Part shown: piece after piece, positions 1 through 5,615 of the stretch
How positions within the stretch are numbered: the stretch's first letter is position 1
Layout: each line of letters starts with the position of its first letter
Assembly: GCA_025453925.1 (NCBI GenBank)
Contig: JALOPK010000299.1
Coordinates: 1-7,535 of the forward strand
Reading direction: 5' to 3'
DNA: 7,535 bases
Source: Candidatus Eiseniibacteriota bacterium
GTDB lineage: Bacteria > JAFGKV01
The notes under the pieces: model-generated
Databases searched by the model: none
Seen by the model: only the letters and a program-made list of their open reading frames with translations
Told to the model about the DNA's origin: nothing
Made by a program: the position numbers and the translations under genes

Positions 1-198
1 ATCGAACCCTGAGTCATGACGGGGGATGGCAAACAGGATGGTATCGGCGCTTCCCCAGAACTCCGTTCGCTCCACGGCCCACCGGAAGCTGCCCACCACT
101 TCCTCGTCGTCGCTGGTGTTGGTCACGGTGAAGGTGCGGGCGGAGAGGAGCGCGGGAACGAGTAGGCTGATCATGACGGGTATGGCCATGCGTCTCAT
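1..198 (-). CDS. Secreted beta-helix-like surface protein, N-terminal 66 residues (runs off window)
   Basis: The minus-strand frame starts at ATG 198-196 and is open to base 1, so only 66 residues are visible. Residues 1-20 form a signal peptide: basic MRR, then a hydrophobic run ending LLSA. The mature start TFTVTNTSDDEE is followed by GSFRWAVE and ADTILFAIP. This resembles the opening of secreted right-handed beta-helix proteins (CSLREA/choice-of-anchor type), which begin TFTVTNTxDSGxGSLRxAI...ADTIxFxIP; that match is from memory of the family. A GGAGG ribosome site (210-206) lies 7 bases upstream and fixes the start, although in-frame ATGs also occur at codons 4 and 9. The gene is read divergently from the CotH gene. 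Function is unknown beyond likely export to the cell surface or outside. The identification as a secreted protein is good; the beta-helix family assignment is moderate because most of the protein is missing. Confidence 0.72.
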   Translation of the reverse strand, partial: MRRMAIPVMISLLVPALLSARTFTVTNTSDDEEVVGSFRWAVERTEFWGSADTILFAIPRHDSGFD

Positions 199-205
199 GA
201 AGAGA

Positions 206-210
206 CCTCC
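206..210 (-). promoter_or_regulatory. Ribosome binding site of the secreted-protein gene
   Basis: GGAGG on the minus strand, 7 bases before ATG 198-196. It selects this start over the downstream in-frame ATGs. Confidence 0.7.
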
Positions 211-740
211 CGTGGTGGCCGGGATGGCTGCTGTGTGAGGACGGTCGTGTGGAGGATCGGCGCATGCCGACGCTGCCTGCATGGGAGCTGCGCGCCCGGA
301 GGAGAAATCGAAGGCGGATTCTGTCGTACGAGCCTCGGTCATCAGCCACCCCGCCATGACACGAACGCCGTTATCTTCAGTAGTGGCCGCCCTCCGCGGT
401 GGGCGCCCTTGTGAGAAGAATCATCGTCAATAAGCCACCGATTCATCGTGCGTCAAGTCATCCATTTGTTGGAGCCGGAGGCGGTCATCCCTGTAGTCCC
501 GCGTTGCGATATTGCGCATCATTCATGCTCGAGCGGTACGAACAGGGTTCCTCTTCATCCGGCCCGGTTGCCGTGCCCTCGGCGCGATAGAGGCTCAGCA
601 GTCCGCGTAGACCGACTCGCGGCCCGCTCAACCTTTCCGGCGGCGGCGCATCCAACGGATGAGCCGGGATCGCCTTCCCGCCATGCGTGTGCGGCTCGCA
701 ACCCGCTCCGTCCAGACGCCTCGGACTGCGCTCACTCCAA
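211..740. other. Intergenic region between divergent secreted-protein genes
   Basis: About 550 bases separate two divergent starts. Several short frames are open, as expected in GC-rich DNA, but none has a recognisable protein or a convincing ribosome site. Small inverted repeats are present: TCGGC/GCCGA around a 4-base loop at 257-270, CGCCC/GGGCG at 388-405, and CCGCG/CGCGG at 603-622. None is followed by a T-run, so they do not look like terminators. Promoters for both genes must lie here, but I cannot point to a clear sigma-70 or Bacteroidetes-type (TTTG/TAnnTTTG) element. Confidence 0.5.
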
Positions 741-745
741 GGGAG
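741..745 (+). promoter_or_regulatory. Ribosome binding site deciding the GTG start of the CotH gene
   Basis: GGGAG lies 7 bases before GTG 753. A longer in-frame reading from GTG 687 has no such site and would put 22 non-signal residues (rich in Arg, Ser and Pro) before the signal peptide. Confidence 0.65.
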
Positions 746-752
746 AACCCTC

Positions 753-3266
753 GTGAAACAGACGATCTTCGGTGCCGTGCTTTGCTGGCTGACCCTCGCA
801 TCCTCTTCCGCCCTGGGGGCGCTGTCGCCGCCGTCGCACCCTCTGTTCGAGGGCGACGCGGTGCATGAGATCAGTCTGACCTTCCACCAGCCGGGGTGGT
901 GGGATTCGCTGACGGCCAACTTCGAGGTCCCGGGTGATCCTCTGTACCTGGCTGCCGAGTTCGACTGGGGCGGCGTGCACTTCGACAGCATCGGCGTGCG
1001 CTTCAAGGGGCACAGCAGCTACAGCTCATACCCCGGGGTCAAGAAACCCCTCATGCTGGACATCAACGAGTTCGTCGAAGGTCAGGAGATCTCCGGGCTC
1101 GACAAGCTCAACCTGAACAATGCCTTTCTCGATCCGACCTTCGTGCGGGAGCGGTGCTGCTACGAGTTGTGCGAAGCTCTGGGCCTCCCCACCGTGCGCA
1201 CCAACTTCGCGGCGCTGCACATCAACGGCGAGTACTGGGGCCTCTACGTGCTGGTCGAGCAACTCGATCAGGAGTTCATCGAGAGCAGGTTCGGCAGCGG
1301 AGAGGCCGGCAACCTTTGGATGGGTGAACCCCACGGGAGCTTCACCTACCGGGGCAACGAGCAGGCGGCGTACTACCAGGAGTACGAGCTGGAATCCAAT
1401 GAGGAGGAGAACGACTGGTCGGCGCTGGTTGAGGTGGTGGATGGACTGAACAATACCCCTGTGTACGCGCGTCCCGCGGCCATCTCGCCCCTGATGGACG
1501 TGAACTCCGCCCTTGCCATGCTCGCCATCGACAACTTCGTGGTGAACCTCGACTCGTACATCGGCCGGTGCGGCAACTTCTACTTCTACCATCGCGACCG
1601 AGACAGCCGGGTCGTCTTCGCCAAGTGGGACGTGAACGAGGCATGGGGCCTGTTCAACATGGCCAACATGTCGGCCAGCCAGCTCAGGGAGCTGGATCCG
1701 TTCTGGACGAACCCCATGCCCGGAGAGGGCCGGCCGTTGGCAACCCAGCTCTGGCAGGTGGACACCTACCGGGAGCTCTACCTGGGGCACATGCGCCGGC
1801 TCATGGCCGGAGCCGCCCAACCCGACACCCTCATCGCTCGCATGAACCTGCTCCGCGACATGATCCGACCGTTCGTCTACGCAGACGAGAACAAGATGTT
1901 CAGCGACACGGACTTCGATGCCTCCATGACTGCGGATGTCGTCTTCGGCGGCGGGCCGCACCCCCGCACCATCCCGGCCCTGGAACCGTTCATCAGGATT
2001 CGAGATGCCTGGCTGTCTCAGCAGATCGGTACGTGGACGGGCCGGGGAACCGTGGTGCTCAACGAGCTGATGGCGGACAATCAGACCACGGTGGCCGACG
2101 ATCAGGGCGACTATGACGACTGGGTGGAAATCGCCAACGTGGGATCCGGTGCAGTGAACCTGGAGGGTCTGGCGCTGACCGACGATGTAGGCGATACGAC
2201 CTGCCATTTCGTGTTCCCTGACTTGGTCCTCGATCCAGGGCAGTACGTCGTGGTCTGGGCGGACAATGAGCCGGAGGAGGGACCCCTGCACGCACCCTTC
2301 AAGCTGGATGATGCGGGCGAAGAGGTCTACCTCCTGGATGCATGGGTGGTGAGCGATCAGGTGGCGTATCCGGAGCTGGGTGGGGATGTCTCCTGGGGCC
2401 GGTGGCCCGACGGCACGGGGGCATGGCGGCTCGTGAGTCTGCCCACCCCAGGGGCAGAGAACCAGAATCCCGTCAACCCCGAGGAGATCGCGCTGTTCAT
2501 CAACGAGTTCCTGGCGGACAACGAAAGCGTCAGCCAGGATGAGATGGGCGAGTACGAAGACTGGGTCGAGATCTTCAACCCGGGGACGGAGCCCGTGCCC
2601 TTGGGCGGGCTATTCCTGACCGATGACCTCTCGGCCACGACGAAGTGGGCGTTCCCCGAGACCACCGTCGCACCAGGCGGGTTCCTGGTGATCTGGTGCG
2701 ACGGCGAGGATGACGGCCCCCTGCATGCCGCCTTCAAACTGGATGCCGACGGTGAGGAGCTGGGGCTCTTCGGCAGGATCTCGGCGGGCAACACCCTCAT
2801 CGACAGCCACCTCTTCGGCGCCCAGGCGCCGGATATCAGCGAAGGCCGGCGTCCCGATGGGAGCGAGACCTGGGTGGGGTTCTCGTGGGGTTCTCGATGC
2901 CGACACCCGGGGCCTCCAACGATGACGCCGCCCCGGCGGATGGGCCGATTCCCGCCTGCTACGCCTTGTTTCCCGCCTACCCCAATCCCTTCGCCCACAC
3001 CACCGAGATCACCTTCGTCGCCCCCGTGCAGGGGCGGGTTCGCCTGGGGGTATACGCGCCCTCGGGGCAGAGGATCGCCACCATCACCGACGAGGTCGTT
3101 GCGCCCGGGTCCGCCCGCGCGATCTGGGACGGATGCGGCGAGGATGGCCGCCGGGTCGGCGCGGGAGTCTACCTGCTGCGCATGGAGGCTGGGGAGTTCG
3201 CCGCAACGGGACGGGTGGTTGTCGTGCGATAGGGATGGTCGGCGATTGGCCATGGGTTGCAGATGA
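753..3266 (+). CDS. Secreted CotH-kinase-like protein with two lamin-tail domains; frameshifted near the C-terminus
   Basis: From GTG 753 the frame encodes 837 residues. Residues 1-22 are a signal peptide (MKQTIFGAVLCWLTLASSSA region, cleavage after ALG or ALGA). Residues ~35-425 are CotH-like: VRFKGHSSY (Lys ~85), LNLNNAFLDPTFVRERCCYE, INGEYWGLYVLVEQLD, and the putative metal-binding KWDVNEAWG (Asp ~293). Two lamin-tail (LTD) domains follow at ~434-535 and ~580-680, both with NE(L/F)xADN, DWVEI, LTDD and a conserved PLHAxFKLDxxGEE. CotH of Bacillus is an atypical secreted kinase of spore-coat proteins; in Gram-negatives CotH-LTD proteins are exported and their substrates are unknown. After residue ~711 the frame is wrong: an 11-base tandem duplication (2874-2895) moves reading into a Pro/Arg-rich 126-residue tail ending at TGA 3264-3266. 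The correct C-terminus lies at 2885-3232 in another frame; the repaired protein would be 822 residues. Either a sequence error or a true mutation is possible. Confidence 0.85.
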   Translation: MKQTIFGAVLCWLTLASSSALGALSPPSHPLFEGDAVHEISLTFHQPGWWDSLTANFEVPGDPLYLAAEFDWGGVHFDSIGVRFKGHSSYSSYPGVKKPLMLDINEFVEGQEISGLDKLNLNNAFLDPTFVRERCCYELCEALGLPTVRTNFAALHINGEYWGLYVLVEQLDQEFIESRFGSGEAGNLWMGEPHGSFTYRGNEQAAYYQEYELESNEEENDWSALVEVVDGLNNTPVYARPAAISPLMDVNSALAMLAIDNFVVNLDSYIGRCGNFYFYHRDRDSRVVFAKWDVNEAWGLFNMANMSASQLRELDPFWTNPMPGEGRPLATQLWQVDTYRELYLGHMRRLMAGAAQPDTLIARMNLLRDMIRPFVYADENKMFSDTDFDASMTADVVFGGGPHPRTIPALEPFIRIRDAWLSQQIGTWTGRGTVVLNELMADNQTTVADDQGDYDDWVEIANVGSGAVNLEGLALTDDVGDTTCHFVFPDLVLDPGQYVVVWADNEPEEGPLHAPFKLDDAGEEVYLLDAWVVSDQVAYPELGGDVSWGRWPDGTGAWRLVSLPTPGAENQNPVNPEEIALFINEFLADNESVSQDEMGEYEDWVEIFNPGTEPVPLGGLFLTDDLSATTKWAFPETTVAPGGFLVIWCDGEDDGPLHAAFKLDADGEELGLFGRISAGNTLIDSHLFGAQAPDISEGRRPDGSETWVGFSWGSRCRHPGPPTMTPPRRMGRFPPATPCFPPTPIPSPTPPRSPSSPPCRGGFAWGYTRPRGRGSPPSPTRSLRPGPPARSGTDAARMAAGSARESTCCAWRLGSSPQRDGWLSCDRDGRRLAMGCR
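2052..2790 (+). repeat. Tandem duplication of the lamin-tail (LTD) coding unit
   Basis: Two diverged copies of one domain lie within the CotH gene, at about 2052-2355 and 2490-2790. Paired landmarks are NELMADN/NEFLADN, DDWVEIAN/EDWVEIFN, ALTDD/FLTDD, and GPLHAPFKLDDAGEE/GPLHAAFKLDADGEE. The copies are clearly homologous at DNA level but diverged, so this is an old domain duplication. LTD modules are Ig-like folds used in extracellular or cell-surface binding. Confidence 0.75.
2874..2895 (+). repeat. Perfect 11-base tandem duplication causing the frameshift
   Basis: GTGGGGTTCTC occurs twice with no gap (2874-2884 and 2885-2895). Read with both copies, TGG GTG GGG TTC TCG leads into a Pro/Arg-rich nonsense tail. 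With one copy removed, the same codons run straight into ATG CCG ACA CCC GGG and on through the YPNPF sorting domain to TAG 3230-3232. The unit length is not a multiple of three, so the duplication alone accounts for the break. Confidence 0.9.
2885..3232 (+). pseudogene. Displaced C-terminal FlgD-Ig/type-A sorting domain of the CotH protein
   Basis: This frame continues the CotH protein once the 11-base duplication is ignored. It gives 111 residues after the join: a linker (PTPGASNDDAAPADGP), then YALFPAYPNPFAHTTEITF, GRVRLGVYAPSGQRIATI, AIWDGCGEDGRRVGAGVYLL and EAGEFAATGRVVVVR. The YPNPF, VYxxxGxRI, WDGxxxxGxxVxxGVY and final VxR pattern is that of FlgD-Ig-like or type-A C-terminal sorting domains of FCB-group secreted proteins. 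In Bacteroidetes such domains direct proteins to type IX secretion; whether that system exists here cannot be seen. It has no independent ribosome site, so it is a broken end rather than a separate gene. Confidence 0.85.
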
Positions 3267-3290
3267 CTGCCTTGCTCAGAGGGCCTCCTC

Positions 3291-3372
3291 GGCACGGCCG
3301 GACCGTGTCTTGGGCCGAAGGGAGAGATAGTAGCCCGCGGCGGCGGCACAGGGCGTTGAATTCCGCCGCCGT
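3291..3372. terminator. GC-rich hairpins between the convergent CotH and mobA genes (candidate terminator)
   Basis: Two inverted repeats lie in the ~170-base convergent gap. GGCACGG (3291-3297) pairs with CCGTGTC (3303-3309) around a 5-base loop. GGCGGCGG (3339-3346) pairs with CCGCCGCC (3363-3370) around a 16-base loop. Both can fold on either strand. Neither is followed by a clear T-run, so this is not a textbook intrinsic terminator; position is the main argument. Confidence 0.3.
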
Positions 3373-3401
3373 GTATGATTCTCAGGCTGCCTCGTCGAGT
3401 C

Positions 3402-4022
3402 CTACCGGGTGGCAGGCTGCCCCGCCATATCGTCGCGCACGCGGAGTGCACGGTGGTAGTCTTCCAGGGAGTTGATGTTGAACAGGCACCGGGACCAGAA
3501 CGGATCGTCTTCGACATCAACCACGCGAACATCAACCTCATCCCAGAATGCCGTTACCCGGCGGTGGTCCCTGCCGATGGCGGCCCGAATGGCCGGCAGG
3601 CATCCCCGGTGATACACCCCGAGCAAAGGGTGGAGGCCATCCTGCGTGCGAAGGACCGTGGCCTGCGCCCCCGTGGAGAGCTCCAAGAGGCGGTGAATGG
3701 CATCCGGCTCGACGAACGGCATGTCTGCCGCGACCACGACGGCGACGGGCTGTTCCGCCGCCTCCAGGCCGAGCATGAGACCCCCGATAGGGCCGAGCCG
3801 CAACTGATCCCGGAGCACATGTGGGCGCGGGAAGGCCGTGGGGATGCTTCGCGCTTGGTTTCCCACGAGCCAAACCTCCGGCAAGGCTCCGGTCATGACG
3901 CGGACGATCCGCGACAGGAGCGTCTCCCCTCCCCAGGGCAAGTCGAGCTTCCTCCCCCCCAAACGGCGGCTTCCCCCGCCGGCGAGGATCAGCCCCGCGG
4001 CATCAGCCTGCCCGCCGGTCAC
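3402..4022 (-). CDS. mobA: Molybdenum cofactor guanylyltransferase MobA
   Basis: 206 residues, close to the ~195 usual for MobA. It transfers GMP from GTP to Mo-molybdopterin, giving the guanine-dinucleotide cofactor used by formate dehydrogenases and other DMSO-reductase-family enzymes; it is cytoplasmic. Visible motifs, in order: nucleotide-binding loop LILAGGGSRRLGGRK (11-25), DQLRLGPIGGLMLGLEA (72-88), Mg-binding VVVAADMPFV with Asp ~100, HPLLGVY (131-137) and FNINSLEDY (181-189). The start is GTG 4022-4020, which overlaps the fdhD stop as GTGA and sits just before the N-terminal strand; the same frame is open further upstream, but that reading would lie inside fdhD. The overlap implies translational coupling with fdhD. 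It ends at TAG 3404-3402, converging on the CotH gene. No C-terminal MobB fusion is present. The context says it supplies cofactor to the divergent formate dehydrogenase. Confidence 0.93.
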   Translation of the reverse strand: MTGGQADAAGLILAGGGSRRLGGRKLDLPWGGETLLSRIVRVMTGALPEVWLVGNQARSIPTAFPRPHVLRDQLRLGPIGGLMLGLEAAEQPVAVVVAADMPFVEPDAIHRLLELSTGAQATVLRTQDGLHPLLGVYHRGCLPAIRAAIGRDHRRVTAFWDEVDVRVVDVEDDPFWSRCLFNINSLEDYHRALRVRDDMAGQPATR

Positions 4023-4795
4023 CCCGCCTGCACCCGGTGGTGGTGGGTGTAGACGTTGCAGCGCCCAGCCCGCGCGAATCCCACCAGAGTAAGTCCGTGG
4101 GTTTCGGCGAGGTGTACCGCTCCTGCCGTGGGCGCCGAGCGCGACACAATCAAGGGCACGCCGGCCCGGATTGACTTCAGCACGATGTCGGTGCTGAGCC
4201 GGCCGGTGGACACCAGCATCGCGTCGTCGCTTGGCGGCCACTGCGTTCGTAGCGCGTGGCCAATGACTTTGTCAACGGCATTGTGACGGCCGATGTCATC
4301 GCATACCCAGCGAAAGCCACCATCCATCCAGAGCCCCGCGGTATGGACGCCACCCGTGCGCCGGAAGAGGGTTGACCGGTGTGTCAGTTCGCCGACCGCG
4401 GCAAGCACCTCCGGGAGCCGATGCAGCCCCTCCTGACGAATCACGGGGAAGTACTCTGCCCACAGGGGTGAGACGCGAGAAATGCCGCGGCCGCACCCCG
4501 AGGTGAACGTACGAACGATGTCCGGCAACTTCGGCGGCGGAGTACTCAGGGTCACATAGACGGCGTGAAGCCTTTGATTGCTTCGTATCTCAGCCACTTC
4601 GCCCGGCACGGCAAACGCGCACTCGGCGAAGAGGAATCCCACCGCCAATTCCTCGAGTTCCGCCGGCAGCGCCATCAGGGCGGCGGCCTCCTCGCCGTTG
4701 ACCGCGATCGTGACGCGGGCCTCGCTGACAAGGGTGTCGACATGGGTCTCGCAACCCCCGTCGACCCACCGGATGATCGTTCGTTCTTCGACCAT
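4019..4795 (-). CDS. fdhD: Formate dehydrogenase accessory sulfurtransferase FdhD
   Basis: 258 residues from ATG 4795-4793 (E. coli FdhD is ~277). FdhD carries sulfur from a cysteine desulfurase to the molybdenum cofactor of formate dehydrogenase and is required for its activity; it is cytoplasmic. Family landmarks: RTIIRWVDGG (5-14), LAVGFLFAE (50-58), the active-site loop TSGCGRG (98-104, Cys101), TGGVHTAGL (147-155), DDIGRHNAVDKVIG (166-179), STGRLSTDIVLK (196-207), and SRSAPTAGAVHLAETHGLTL with GFARAGRCNVYT near the end. The E. coli loop has two cysteines; here the second position is Gly104 and only Cys101 remains. GAGGGG (4804-4799) lies a few bases before the ATG and supports this start; the upstream extension in the same frame (to 5134) has no FdhD-like sequence. 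It is coupled to mobA by a GTGA overlap and divergent from the receiver-fdhA genes. Confidence 0.95.
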   Translation of the reverse strand: MVEERTIIRWVDGGCETHVDTLVSEARVTIAVNGEEAAALMALPAELEELAVGFLFAECAFAVPGEVAEIRSNQRLHAVYVTLSTPPPKLPDIVRTFTSGCGRGISRVSPLWAEYFPVIRQEGLHRLPEVLAAVGELTHRSTLFRRTGGVHTAGLWMDGGFRWVCDDIGRHNAVDKVIGHALRTQWPPSDDAMLVSTGRLSTDIVLKSIRAGVPLIVSRSAPTAGAVHLAETHGLTLVGFARAGRCNVYTHHHRVQAG

Positions 4796-4798
4796 GAT

Positions 4799-4804
4799 CC
4801 CCTC
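4799..4804 (-). promoter_or_regulatory. Ribosome binding site fixing the fdhD start
   Basis: GAGGGG on the minus strand. The GAGG core is 5 bases from ATG 4795-4793. The frame is open for 113 more codons upstream, so this site and family length decide the start. Confidence 0.6.
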
Positions 4805-4899
4805 GGGAGAGCCGTCGCCCCGTGATCCGATGGGCTCGTGCGGCGATGTGGTGTCGCTGAAGGCGACTTTCCTTGAAATGATGGGCCACCATGCATATA

Positions 4900-4926
4900 C
4901 TGAATGAATCGTTGCATGCATGTCAA
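4900..4926 (-). promoter_or_regulatory. Possible fdhD promoter (TTGACA element)
   Basis: A perfect TTGACA lies on the minus strand at 4926-4921. The region 18-21 bases further on reads CAGTATATG, giving only weak -10 matches (CAGTAT at 18 or TATATG at 21). The -35 box overlaps a near-palindrome GTTG-N9-CAAC (4911-4927). FCB-group promoters often depart from this consensus, so this is a tentative call. Confidence 0.22.
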
Positions 4927-5112
4927 CAGGATGCGCGTCGGGCTCTGCGGGATCATGTGTTCTCCTGCGCGGCCGATGGGCGTGGCTTCCTGTCCGCGAT
5001 GTCGGACGATGGGTGCCCACGGCTATCTCCCGGTGCACAGGGGAGCGTGATGCCCCGGTTGCGCAGTCCGGAAGCAGTCCCTTGTCGCCATCGAGCGGGG
5101 ACGGTCTGGTGT

Positions 5113-5128
5113 GGGCGTTCAGGCTGCA
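5113..5128 (+). promoter_or_regulatory. Possible sigma-54 (-24/-12) promoter for the receiver-fdhA genes
   Basis: GGGCGTTCAGGCTGCA contains the invariant GG-N10-GC spacing (GG 5114-5115, GC 5126-5127) and the TGCA end of the -12 element. Other consensus positions (TGGCAC) match only partly. E. coli fdhF is sigma-54 dependent, which makes the idea plausible, but a GG-N10-GC match arises often by chance in GC-rich DNA. Transcription would begin near 5139, about 65 bases before the receiver start. Confidence 0.2.
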
Positions 5129-5204
5129 TTCCATGTCTCCCGTGGAAGAGGCCCGTTCGCCCTCGTCCGGCTGGATCCGCGCTTTGAGAAGGAGCGATCA
5201 CGCC

Positions 5205-5606
5205 ATGGCTCAGGAAGTCCTTGTCGTCGATGATGACCCCGACCTGGTCGAGGCCGTCCGGATCATTCTGGAGGCGGAAAGTTTTGTGGTCTTTGCCGCC
5301 CGCGATGGCTCTGAGGCCAAGAAACGGCTGGCAGAGCACCGGCCGGATGTCATCCTCCTCGATGTGATGATGGCGACCGACACAGAGGGTTTCGACCTGG
5401 CTTACGAGCTCGTGGACGACCCGGCAACGAAGGACATCCCCATCATCATGCTGACCGCCATGGCACAGTCGCAGAACTACGTCGAGACATTCCAGTACAT
5501 TACCGAGCGGCCCTGGCCGGTGAGCATGTTCCTGGAGAAGCCAATCGCGCCGAAGAAACTCGTTGAAACCATTCGCAAGGTCTTGGAAGAGCATCCGGGG
5601 CGCTGA
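5205..5606 (+). CDS. Stand-alone response-regulator receiver protein
   Basis: 133 residues consisting only of a CheY-like receiver domain; no DNA-binding or enzymatic output domain follows. Acidic pocket VVDDDPD (Asp9-Asp11), phospho-acceptor Asp53 in VILLDVMM, switch Thr84 in IIMLTA, and Lys112 in FLEKP are all present, so it should accept phosphate from a histidine kinase. Thr84 to Lys112 is 28 residues against 22 in CheY, i.e. an insertion around SQNYVETFQYITERPWPV between strands 4 and 5. The start ATG 5205 is chosen because the receiver fold begins at residue 4 and AAGGAG (5189-5194) lies upstream; the same frame is open back to 4920 but that part is not protein-like. The stop is 9 bases before the formate dehydrogenase ATG, so the two are very likely co-transcribed. 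No kinase is in the window. The output is unknown: it may act through protein contact with the enzyme or with a separate regulator. Confidence 0.9.
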   Translation: MAQEVLVVDDDPDLVEAVRIILEAESFVVFAARDGSEAKKRLAEHRPDVILLDVMMATDTEGFDLAYELVDDPATKDIPIIMLTAMAQSQNYVETFQYITERPWPVSMFLEKPIAPKKLVETIRKVLEEHPGR

Positions 5607-5615
5607 GGGAAGAAC

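Larger units (their letters stand above)
4805..5188. other. Shared regulatory region between fdhD-mobA and the receiver-fdhA genes
   Basis: About 400 bases separate the divergent starts. The open frames across it, including one in phase with the receiver and one in phase with fdhD, show no recognisable protein sequence and read as noncoding. Local structure includes a near-palindrome at 4911-4927, an inverted repeat GTCCG/CGGAC at 4992-5007, and a possible sigma-54 element near 5113-5128. I do not recognise a Moco riboswitch or a tRNA gene in it. Confidence 0.5.

Noticed and set aside
687-752. An earlier GTG start (687) for the CotH protein
   Set aside because: No ribosome site precedes it and it would bury the signal peptide behind 22 Arg/Ser/Pro-rich residues.
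485-1006. A minus-strand open frame in the left intergenic region
   Set aside because: It has no ribosome site or recognisable motif and overlaps the signal peptide and start of the CotH gene.
1026-2291. A 421-residue minus-strand open frame across the CotH gene
   Set aside because: It is the antisense shadow of GC-rich coding DNA; the plus strand has clear domains at the same place.
3383-3421. A 9-base direct repeat (CAGGCTGCC) and an 11-base palindrome at the mobA 3' end
   Set aside because: These are short and partly inside mobA coding sequence; they are likely chance matches in GC-rich DNA.
2357-3541. A 394-residue minus-strand open frame across the LTD and sorting domains
   Set aside because: Its sequence is rich in Pro, Ser, Arg and Gly with no domain, and it runs through the sorting-domain code and into mobA out of phase.
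4796-5134. A 113-residue N-terminal extension of FdhD
   Set aside because: FdhD proteins begin near RTIIR; the extension would exceed family length and has low-complexity shadow-like sequence, and GAGGGG supports ATG 4795.
4805-5188. A Moco riboswitch or tRNA-Sec gene in the divergent region
   Set aside because: I looked for both because of the Mo/Se context, but saw no matching conserved loops, T-loop or CCA end. A covariance-model search would be decisive.
4920-5204. A 95-residue N-terminal extension of the receiver protein
   Set aside because: The extension has no protein-like pattern, and a ribosome site plus the start of the receiver fold point to ATG 5205.
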